Shown here: in pieces, positions 58,568 through 64,000 of the stretch
How the letters are laid out: the number at the start of each line of letters is the position of its first letter
How positions within the stretch are numbered: the stretch's first letter is position 1
NCBI GenBank assembly: GCA_016219375.1
Contig: JACRNC010000016.1
Location: forward strand, 124,001-188,000
Direction: 5' to 3'
DNA: 64,000 bases
From: Burkholderiales bacterium
GTDB taxonomy: Bacteria > Pseudomonadota > Gammaproteobacteria > Burkholderiales > Burkholderiaceae_C
The notes under the pieces: generated by a model
Database searches by the model: none
Told to the model about the DNA's origin: nothing
The model's input: only the letters and a program-made list of their open reading frames with translations
Position numbers and translations under genes: made by a program

Positions 58568-58584
58568 GAAAAAGACAGGGCGAC
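58557..58584 (+). terminator. Weak hairpin after the late operon
   Basis: GCCCCGTCT and AGACAGGGC pair around AAGAAAA with one mismatch. It overlaps the stop of the last appendage gene. There is no U-tract, so termination is uncertain. Confidence 0.35.
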
Positions 58585-58662
58585 CGCCTCAGCTGTTGCA
58601 GCAGCTGGGACGGCCGCCAAACCCGCAGAACACGCCTGCGAGCCCAGCCCAGGGCCCTGCCA

Positions 58663-58674
58663 CCTCCCGGGAGG
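58663..58674. promoter_or_regulatory. Palindrome CCTCCCGGGAGG ahead of the methylase gene
   Basis: A perfect 12-bp palindrome centred 40.5 bases before the methylase ATG at 58709. Mu regulates its right-end DNA-modification gene through promoter sites; this palindrome is a possible operator here, with CATAAC downstream as a poor -10. The inference is weak. Confidence 0.3.
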
Positions 58675-58708
58675 CGGGGCGCACCATAACCCAAGTTGGA
58701 GCCCGCAC

Positions 58709-59497
58709 ATGGCCAGCCCGATCGTCCCGTGGATCGGCGGCAAACGCCGCCTCGCCCAGACCCTGCTCAGCCGCTTTCCGGCCCACACCTGCTACGTCGA
58801 GCTATTCGCCGGCGGCGCCGCGCTCTATTTCATGCGCCACCCCGCCGAGGTCGAGGTGCTCAACGATGTGAACGGCGAGCTGGTGAATCTCTACCGCGTC
58901 GTCAAAAACCATCTGGAGGAGTTCATCCGCCAATTCAAATGGTGCCTGAGCAGCCGCGAGATATTCAAATGGACCCAGGCCACCCCGCCTGAAACCCTCA
59001 CCGACGTCCAGCGCGCGGCCCGGTTCTACTACCTCCAGCACCAGGCCTTCGGCGGCCGTGTCGACGGCCAGAGCTGGGGCACCGCCACCACCGCGCCGCC
59101 CATCAACCTCCTCAGGATCGAGGAGACCCTCAGCGCCGCCCACCTGCGCCTGGTCAACGCCTACATCGAGCGCCTGGACTGGCTCGCCTGCGTCGAGCGC
59201 TACGACCGCCCCCACACCCTGTTCTACGCCGATCCGCCCTACTGGGAGACGGAGGGCTACGGCGTCCCGTTCCCCTGGGAGCAGTACGAGCTCCTGGCCA
59301 GCCGCCTGAAGTCCATCAAGGGCAAGGCCGTTGTCTCGCTGAACGACCACCCCGCCATCCGCAAAGCCTTCGCAAGCTGGGACTTCGAGACCCTGGAGAT
59401 CGACTACACCGTCGGCGGCGGCGCCCACGCCGCCACCCGCGGCGAGCTCATCCTCTACAACTGGGACCGCTCCTCCGAACCCGCCGGCCTCTTCTAA
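58709..59497 (+). CDS. DNA adenine-N6 methyltransferase (Dam/D12 class)
   Basis: A 262-residue methylase: VPWIGGKRRLAQTLLSRFPA (FxGGK-type start), VELFAGGAALYFMRHPAEVE (motif I, SAM binding), LNDVNGELVNLYRVVKNH, YYLQHQAFGGRVDGQSWGTA and TLFYADPPYWETEG (motif IV DPPY, catalytic), ending GELILYNWD. It modifies adenine in an unknown sequence. Right-end placement mirrors the DNA-modification module (mom) of Mu, which shields phage DNA from restriction. It is the last phage gene. Confidence 0.9.
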   Translation: MASPIVPWIGGKRRLAQTLLSRFPAHTCYVELFAGGAALYFMRHPAEVEVLNDVNGELVNLYRVVKNHLEEFIRQFKWCLSSREIFKWTQATPPETLTDVQRAARFYYLQHQAFGGRVDGQSWGTATTAPPINLLRIEETLSAAHLRLVNAYIERLDWLACVERYDRPHTLFYADPPYWETEGYGVPFPWEQYELLASRLKSIKGKAVVSLNDHPAIRKAFASWDFETLEIDYTVGGGAHAATRGELILYNWDRSSEPAGLF

Positions 59498-59582
59498 TGC
59501 GCAATTCACTTGCGCCACCCGCAAGACAAGCCACCCGGCGCTTATGACGCATCAGCGCCCGCATTTTTCGCGCGGCGCATCA
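59498..59582. promoter_or_regulatory. Right phage end: candidate transposase-binding sites
   Basis: The terminal 85 bases have no gene. Read inward from 59582 they begin TGATGCGCCGCGCGAAAAAT, sharing CGAAAA and TG with the left end. GATGCG occurs twice (read inward: TGATGCGCC and TGATGCGTC). These are candidate transposase sites. Confidence 0.5.
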
Positions 59583-59588
59583 GCCAGG
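59583..59588. repeat. Target-site duplication, right copy (GCCAGG)
   Basis: Identical to 18592-18597. It starts directly after the phage end ...GCATCA and opens the 3' part of gmhA in the correct frame. Confidence 0.85.
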
Positions 59589-59857
59589 TGCAGGCCCTGG
59601 GCCGCCCGGGCGACGTGCTGGTGGCGATCTCCACCTCGGGCCATTCGCCCAACATCCTGCGCGCCGCCCGTGCCGCACGGGCCGCCGGCCTGGTCACCAT
59701 CGCCCTGGCCGGCCGCGACGGCGGCGAGCTGGCCCGCATCTGCGACGACGCCGTGGTCGTGCCCCACGCCGCCACCGCACGGGTGCAGGAGGCGCACATC
59801 TTCATCGGCCACACCTGGTGCGGGCTGATCGAGGAGCACCTGGGGCTCGCCGGCTGA
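59583..59857 (+). pseudogene. gmhA: Sedoheptulose-7-phosphate isomerase, 3' part, split by the prophage
   Basis: The downstream half of the SIS isomerase: QALGRPGDVLVAISTSGHSP, NILRAARAARAAGLVTIALA, GRDGGELARICDDAVVVPHA, VQEAHIFIGHTWCGLIEEHL. This part holds the STSGxSxN phosphosugar-binding loop and the conserved Glu/His near the end. An open frame continues upstream into phage DNA to an ATG at 59510, but the leading residues are not GmhA-like. Without the N-terminal half it should be inactive. Confidence 0.9.
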
Positions 59858-59886
59858 GGCGGCGGGCTGCGGTGCGCGAGGAAATT

Positions 59887-59908
59887 TGACTTTCTTTAGA
59901 GAAAGTCA
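59887..59908. promoter_or_regulatory. Operator-like palindrome ahead of the HTH-MNT gene
   Basis: TGACTTTC and GAAAGTCA are perfect 8-bp arms around TTTAGA, in an AT-rich patch 13 bases before ATG 59921. The site is right for autoregulation by the HTH of the downstream protein and would overlap its promoter. Confidence 0.65.
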
Positions 59909-59920
59909 TATTTTCTTGCC

Positions 59921-60565
59921 ATGCCTGCTCCGTCCGGGGTCCAAAGCCATCTTCGCCACCCGCTGACCGCCATCCTGGCCAGCGCCGGCCATGTGCGCGT
60001 GCTGCGTGTGCTGGCACAGGCGCAGGCGCCGCAGTCGGTGCCGCAGCTGGCCCAGGCCTCGGGGCTGACGCCGCCCGGTGTGCGGCTGGTGCTCGATGCG
60101 CTGGCGCGCCAGCATCTGGCGGTTGCGCATGGAGCGGGCAGGGCGCAGCTTCATGAGCTCAACCGGGCTCATCCGCTGGCCGGTGCGCTGGCCGCCTTGT
60201 TCGGCGAGGAGCAGCAGCGGTGGGATGCCCTGCTCGATGCCATCCGCCAAGCTCTGGCCGCGCACGGCGCGGCGGTGCAGGCGGCGTGGCTGTACGGCAG
60301 CGTGGCGCGGGCGCAGGACAGCCCGGGCAGCGATGTCGACATCGCGGCCCTGGTGAGCTCGCCTGCGGTGGCGGATCGGCTCCGCGAGGCGCTGATGCCG
60401 CTGGAGGATGCCCAGCATCTGCGCATCTCATTGACCGCGCTGACGCCGCCCGAGCTGGCTGCGCTGCCGGATGACGACCCGTGGTGGACCGACGTGGTGC
60501 GCGACGCCCGCGTGCTGAAGGGGCCCGCGCCCGAACAGGCCAAGCGCCGCCTGGCGCAGGTGTAG
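59921..60565 (+). CDS. HTH-fused MNT nucleotidyltransferase (antitoxin-like)
   Basis: A 214-residue protein. Residues about 20-85 form a winged helix (ASAGHVRVLRVLAQAQAPQS, VPQLAQASGLTPPGVRLVLD, ALARQHLAVAHGA). The second half is a minimal nucleotidyltransferase with AAWLYGSVARAQDSPGSDVD, which fits the GSx10DxD signature exactly. MNT proteins of HEPN/MNT pairs add AMP groups to, and so silence, the HEPN toxin; the HTH fusion suggests a regulator as well. It is followed 2 bases later by a HEPN-like gene and preceded by a palindromic operator candidate. Confidence 0.8.
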   Translation: MPAPSGVQSHLRHPLTAILASAGHVRVLRVLAQAQAPQSVPQLAQASGLTPPGVRLVLDALARQHLAVAHGAGRAQLHELNRAHPLAGALAALFGEEQQRWDALLDAIRQALAAHGAAVQAAWLYGSVARAQDSPGSDVDIAALVSSPAVADRLREALMPLEDAQHLRISLTALTPPELAALPDDDPWWTDVVRDARVLKGPAPEQAKRRLAQV

Positions 60566-60567
60566 GC

Positions 60568-60975
60568 ATGAGCGGCCAGGGCCCGCGCAAGGCCGTGGAT
60601 CCCGGGCATGCGCCGGCCAGGCTGGTGCAGGCACGGGAGTTCCACGAGTCGGCGCGCAGCCTCGTCACCCTGGCGCAGAACACCAGCTACAACGGCGCCA
60701 TCACGCTGATGGTGACCGCCGCCATCGCCTATGCCGATGCGCTGACGGCCACGCTCAAGGGCGTGGTCAACAAGCAGGATCACCAGAACGCGCCGCGGCT
60801 GCTGCGCGAGGCCCTGGGCAACCGCCTGCCCGAGCGGCAGGAGAGGTTCCTGCGCAAGCTGCTGGGCCGCAAGGACGAGGTCAACTACGGGGCCCGCAGC
60901 ACCACGCTGGACGAGGCGCAGCGGCTGATCGCCGAGCTCGACGAGTTCGCCGCCTGGGCCGAGGGCCTGCTGTAA
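60568..60975 (+). CDS. HEPN-like helical protein, partner of the MNT gene
   Basis: A 135-residue all-helical protein: RLVQAREFHESARSLVTLAQ, YNGAITLMVTAAIAYADALT, LLREALGNRLPERQERFLRK, LLGRKDEVNYGARSTTLDEA, QRLIAELDEFAAWAEGLL. The pattern matches HEPN-type proteins, and RKDEVNYG sits where the R-x4-6-H RNase motif would be, but Tyr replaces His, so RNase activity is uncertain. Start ATG 60568 comes 2 bases after the MNT stop, the usual order for such pairs. Confidence 0.7.
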   Translation: MSGQGPRKAVDPGHAPARLVQAREFHESARSLVTLAQNTSYNGAITLMVTAAIAYADALTATLKGVVNKQDHQNAPRLLREALGNRLPERQERFLRKLLGRKDEVNYGARSTTLDEAQRLIAELDEFAAWAEGLL

Positions 60976-61010
60976 CCCTGGCCTGGCCGCCGCGGCGAGC
61001 GGTGAGCGCC

Positions 61011-61499
61011 TCAGCCCCCCGCCTGGCCGCGGATCTTGTCCACCAGCCTGGTGGTGGAGTAGCCCTCGATGAACGGGATGGCCACGGCGCGGCCGCCCCA
61101 GCTTTCGACCACGGCGGTTTCGGCCAGGCGGCGCATGTCGTAGTCGCCGCCCTTGACGTAGACCTCGGGCCGCAGCTTCTGCAGCAGGGTCACGGGCGTG
61201 GGCTCGTCGAAGAGCACGACGGCCGAGACGCTCTCCAGCGCACCCAGCACCCAGGCGCGGTCCAGCTCGCGGTTGAGCGGGCGATCCGGGCCCTTGCCCA
61301 GGCGGCGGGCGGATGCATCGGTGTTGAGGCCGACGATCAGGCTGGCGCCCAGCGCCCGGGCCTGCGCCAGGTAGCTGACGTGGCCGCGGTGGAGCACGTC
61401 GAACACGCCGTTGGTGAACACCCAGGGCCGGGGCAGCGCGGACAGCGACTGCGGCACGGCGCCGGTGGGATGCAGCTTGGGGGGGGGCTGATGCGGCAT
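61011..61499 (-). CDS. hldC: D-glycero-beta-D-manno-heptose-1-phosphate adenylyltransferase
   Basis: A 162-residue nucleotidyltransferase that makes ADP-D,D-heptose from heptose-1-phosphate and ATP. Seen: WVFTNGVFDVLHRGHVSYLA (HxGH nucleotide-binding motif), LGASLIVGLNTDASARRLGK, LNRELDRAWVLGALESVSAV, EVYVKGGDYDMRRLAETAVV and a C-terminal EGYSTTRLVDKI (STT-K motif). It is the stand-alone version of the HldE C-terminal domain and complements hldA at 16811. It is encoded opposite to its neighbours. The start MPHQPPPKL is near a run of nine C (9 G on the plus strand, about 61479-61487). Confidence 0.88.
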   Translation of the reverse strand: MPHQPPPKLHPTGAVPQSLSALPRPWVFTNGVFDVLHRGHVSYLAQARALGASLIVGLNTDASARRLGKGPDRPLNRELDRAWVLGALESVSAVVLFDEPTPVTLLQKLRPEVYVKGGDYDMRRLAETAVVESWGGRAVAIPFIEGYSTTRLVDKIRGQAGG

Positions 61500-61894
61500 G
61501 GCGTGATCTTGACAAGCAGTGGCTGCATTGCAGCAAGGGGCATGCGAGGCCCGGCCTTGCAAGCCGCGTGCGGCTTTGATCGGGCGTTGCTTCGGCAGGG
61601 TTGACGCAGGGCCACATCGGCATGCGTCGCGGGGCGCATGTGCGAACGCGCTCAGCCTTCTTGCAGCGGCGTAACGGCTGTAGGACGGGGCTCACACGGC
61701 CGGCGGCTTCTATCGCTTTGAAGCTGAAAACGCGCGCCTGCCGGCTCGCCGGCGGGCCGGGCGCAACGGGGCGATGCAGCGCGCCGACCCCCCGTCACAG
61801 GCCACCTGCTGAGCGGCACGCACCTTGCCCTGCGCCTTCGCGACAGACGAAGCGACAGCACAACGCGCGCTCCCCTCATCCAGAAGACAGCGAG
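61500..61894. other. Intergenic region without a recognisable gene
   Basis: These 395 bases separate divergent genes (hldC and the glycosyltransferase), so they should hold both promoters. TTGACG at 61600-61605 is a possible -35 box, but no matching -10 is clear. I see no RNA gene, repeat array or convincing reading frame. Confidence 0.5.
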
Positions 61895-63250
61895 ATGGCC
61901 ATGATGAACCCGCCTGCCCGAACCCTGCAGCCGCTGCGCGTGGCCTTGGTCAGTGAACACGCCTCGCCGCTGGCGACGATGGGCGGGGTGGATGCGGGTG
62001 GGCAGAACGTGTATGTGGCCCATGTGGCCAAGGGCCTGGCCGCGCTGGGGCATCAGGTGGAGGTGTTCACCCGGCGCGATGATCCGACGCTGCCCGCCGT
62101 GGTGGACCTGCGGCCCGGCGTGCGGGTGCGGCACGTGACGGCCGGGCCCGCAGCCTTCGTGCCCAAGGAGCAGCTGCTGCCCCACATGCCGGCGTTTGCC
62201 GCCGGGCTGGAGCGCATGCTGCGCAGCGTGGCCGCGTGCGACGTGGTGCATGCCAACTTCTTCATGAGCGGCCTGGCTTCATTGCGCTTGAAGTCCAACA
62301 TGGGCCTGCCGCTGGTGACCACCTTTCATGCGCTGGGGCTGGTGCGGCGCGAGCATCAGCAGTCGGCCGACGCCTTCCCGCCGCAGCGCATCGACATCGA
62401 GCGCATGCTGGTGGAGCGCAGCGACCGCGTGATCGCCGAGTGCCCGCAGGACCGCGAGGACCTGAGCCGCCTGTACGGCGCCTCGCACAGCCGCATGCGC
62501 ATGGTGCCCTGCGGCATCGACCCCACGGAGTTCCGCCCCATGGACCAGGCCGCTGCACGGGCCGAGCTGGGTCTGGACCCGGACGAGTTCATCGTGCTGC
62601 AGCTGGGCCGGCTGGTGCCGCGCAAGGGCGTGGACAACGTGATCCGTTCGCTGGCCTTCCTGCCTGACCGTGCCAAGGTGCGCCTGGTGATCGTGGGCGG
62701 CGACAGCCGCGAGCCCGACGAGGCGCGCACGCCGGAGATCGCCCGGCTGCGGCGGGTGGCGCAGGAGGCCGGCGTGGCCGAGCGCGTGCTCTTCACCGGC
62801 CAGCGCCGGCGGGACGAGCTGCGCGCGTACTTCAGCGCGGCCGATGTGTTTGTCAGCACGCCCTGGTACGAGCCCTTCGGCATCACGCCGCTGGAGGCGA
62901 TGGCCTGCGGCACGCCGGTGATCGGCTCGGCCGTGGGCGGCATCGCCTACAGCGTGGCCGATGGCGTGACCGGCTTCCTGGTGCCGCCCAAGGACCCTGC
63001 GGCGCTGGCGCTGCGGCTGGCCCAGCTGCAGGCGCAGCCCGCGCTGGGCCGCGCGCTGGGGCTGGCCGGCGTCAAGCGCGTGCGCTCGATGTTCACCTGG
63101 GACCACGTGGCCGCGCAGCTGGCCGACGTCTACGACGAGGTCTGCGACCCGCTGGCCGTGCTGCAGACGCTGCCGGCGCGCAGCCGGCCGCTGCGGCTGG
63201 TGTCGTCGCGGCCGATGAGCCCGCGCCTGGGCGTGTCGCTGGTGCATTGA
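61895..63250 (+). CDS. Family 1 (GT4) glycosyltransferase
   Basis: A 451-residue retaining glycosyltransferase of the GT4/sucrose-synthase-like fold. The N-terminal acceptor domain has LRVALVSEHASPLATMGGVD, AGGQNVYVAHVAKGLAALGH and DVVHANFFMSGLASLRLK. The C-terminal donor domain has VLQLGRLVPRKGVDNVIRSL, RVLFTGQRRRDELRAYFSAA and the E-x7-E motif in TPWYEPFGITPLEAMACGTP. It probably adds a sugar to a cell-surface polysaccharide; its place beside hldA/gmhA/hldC suggests a heptose-containing polymer. Start ATG 61895; an upstream extension of the open frame is not protein-like. Confidence 0.87.
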   Translation: MAMMNPPARTLQPLRVALVSEHASPLATMGGVDAGGQNVYVAHVAKGLAALGHQVEVFTRRDDPTLPAVVDLRPGVRVRHVTAGPAAFVPKEQLLPHMPAFAAGLERMLRSVAACDVVHANFFMSGLASLRLKSNMGLPLVTTFHALGLVRREHQQSADAFPPQRIDIERMLVERSDRVIAECPQDREDLSRLYGASHSRMRMVPCGIDPTEFRPMDQAAARAELGLDPDEFIVLQLGRLVPRKGVDNVIRSLAFLPDRAKVRLVIVGGDSREPDEARTPEIARLRRVAQEAGVAERVLFTGQRRRDELRAYFSAADVFVSTPWYEPFGITPLEAMACGTPVIGSAVGGIAYSVADGVTGFLVPPKDPAALALRLAQLQAQPALGRALGLAGVKRVRSMFTWDHVAAQLADVYDEVCDPLAVLQTLPARSRPLRLVSSRPMSPRLGVSLVH

Positions 63251-63335
63251 CGCGAGCCGCCGCGCGTGCACCCGCGCGGCGGCAACTGGTTTTGCTTTCT
63301 TGTTCAACCCACTTCTTCTTTGAGGGAGAGCTTGC

Positions 63336-64000
63336 ATGACGACGTTGAAGGATCAGACCGCGCTGGTGACCGGCGCAGGCAGCGGCCTGGGGGCGGCCAT
63401 CGCCCGTGCGCTGCATGAGGCCGGCATGAAGGTGGTGGTGGCCGACATCTCGCGCGACAAGGCCGAGAAGATCGCCCGTGCCATCGACGAGACGGGCGAG
63501 CGCGTGCTGCCGCTGGCCTTCGACGTGGCCGACGAGCGGGCTGCCGATGACGCCGTGGCCCAGGTGCTCAAGCGCTTCGGCTCGCTGGACGTGCTGGTCA
63601 ACAACGCCGGCACCGACGTGACCGCGCCGATCGAGGAGCTGAGCGTGGCCGACTGGGACCGCGTGATGGCCACCAACCTGCGCGGGCCGTTCGTGCTGAC
63701 CAAGGCGGCACTGACCGCGCTGCAGGAGGGCGCAGGCGGCACCGGCGGCCAGGTGATCAACATCGCGTCCACCGCGGCGCGCCGCTGCTGGCCCAACGCC
63801 AGCGTCTACCACGCCAGCAAGTTCGGCCTGGTGGGCCTGTCGCATGCGCTGCATGCGGAGCTGCGGGCCAAGAAGGTGCGCGTCTCCACGGTGGTCTGCG
63901 GCGGCATGCGCACCCCCTTCCTGCTCGACCGCTTCCCCGACATCGACGCCAGCAAGCTGCAGGACCCGGCGCGCGTGGCCGAGGCGGTGCGGTTTGTCGC
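63336..64000 (+). CDS. SDR-family oxidoreductase, 3'-truncated by the window edge
   Basis: A classical short-chain dehydrogenase: ALVTGAGSGLGAAIARALHE (TGxxxGxG NAD(P) site), DVLVNNAGTDVTAPIEELSV (NNAG), QVINIASTAARRCWP (Ser) and ASVYHASKFGLVGLSHALHA (YxxxK). The frame is open to base 64000, so the last part of the protein is missing. GAGGGAGAG precedes ATG 63336 by 7-16 bases. It follows the glycosyltransferase on the same strand with an 85-base gap and may act in sugar or general metabolism; the substrate cannot be told. Confidence 0.88.
   Translation, partial: MTTLKDQTALVTGAGSGLGAAIARALHEAGMKVVVADISRDKAEKIARAIDETGERVLPLAFDVADERAADDAVAQVLKRFGSLDVLVNNAGTDVTAPIEELSVADWDRVMATNLRGPFVLTKAALTALQEGAGGTGGQVINIASTAARRCWPNASVYHASKFGLVGLSHALHAELRAKKVRVSTVVCGGMRTPFLLDRFPDIDASKLQDPARVAEAVRFV

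Larger units (their letters stand above)
18598..59582. mobile_element. Mu-like transposable prophage, about 41 kb, inserted in gmhA
   Basis: The boundaries are set by the duplicated GCCAGG and by exact restoration of gmhA on removal. The element starts TGAAGG and ends GCATCA, giving the TG...CA ends of Mu-type transposons. Inside are a DDE transposase, a MuB-like ATPase, GemA, a Mor-like activator, Mu-type head genes (gp26-gp37 equivalents, portal gp29, F, G, I, T) and lambda-type tail genes (M, L, K, I, J). No phage frame looks broken apart from the expected tail-chaperone frameshift, so the prophage may be inducible. It resembles the B3 group of transposable siphophages more than Mu itself, from gene content as I recall it. 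Confidence 0.93.

Noticed and set aside
1-64000. CRISPR arrays, rRNA genes, insertion sequences
   Set aside because: No regularly spaced direct repeats, rRNA sequence or IS-type transposase with terminal repeats was seen apart from the prophage itself.

Overview
The window is very GC-rich DNA with the gene style of a betaproteobacterium of the order Burkholderiales. That placement rests on codon use and on the mix of a PHA-synthase cluster, a TonB siderophore receptor with a PepSY partner, and ADP-heptose genes; no rRNA or species marker is present. Host DNA fills 1-18597 and 59583-64000. A single intact-looking transposable prophage of about 41 kb (18598-59582) lies between them.

Left host arm. 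It starts inside a penicillin-binding protein 1C gene. Next is an O-antigen-type acyltransferase broken at a 12-G tract, then an iron-uptake locus: a PepSY membrane protein with a small partner, a tRNA-Pro(TGG), Fur-box-like sites and a frameshifted TonB receptor. A remnant of a DNA methyltransferase, fabI and a MaoC/phosphate-acetyltransferase fusion follow. Then come a divergently placed pair (a PPDK-like protein lacking the PEP domain, and a PhoU-like protein), a frameshifted PHA synthase and a PRC-barrel protein. The arm ends with a heptose cluster: hldA, then gmhA.

Prophage. It splits gmhA cleanly, and removing it restores the gmhA reading frame exactly (6-bp duplication GCCAGG, element ends TG...CA). 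The switch lies in the middle: a leftward early operon (29704 to 18729: Ner-like protein, DDE transposase A, MuB-like ATPase, DUF3164, GemA, Mor-like activator) faces a rightward S24-type repressor. To the right are possible lysogeny cargo genes and the lysis genes (M15 endolysin, holin-like, Rz/Rz1). Mu-type head genes follow (terminase, portal, gpF, gpG, protease I, gpT), then lambda-type tail genes (tube, frameshifted chaperone, tape measure, M, L, K, I, J), and an adenine methylase at the right end. This is a Mu-replicating, lambda-tailed phage of the general B3 type.

The most striking unexplained signal is a composite element repeated ahead of the endolysin and head-protease genes, the same places as Mu Plys and PI. 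It has a 16-bp dyad-containing repeat, an identically spaced ACACT box inside a perfect inverted repeat, and an ATG directly at the predicted transcription start. It suggests activator-dependent late promoters that give leaderless mRNAs. A PagP-like outer-membrane barrel in the early operon is the second.

Right host arm. The 3' half of gmhA is followed by a HTH-MNT / HEPN-like pair with a perfect operator palindrome. After it come hldC (heptose-1-P adenylyltransferase, opposite strand), a family 1 glycosyltransferase and the start of an SDR dehydrogenase. hldA, gmhA and hldC are three of the enzymes needed for ADP-heptose, and the prophage has disabled the first step unless another gmhA copy exists elsewhere.
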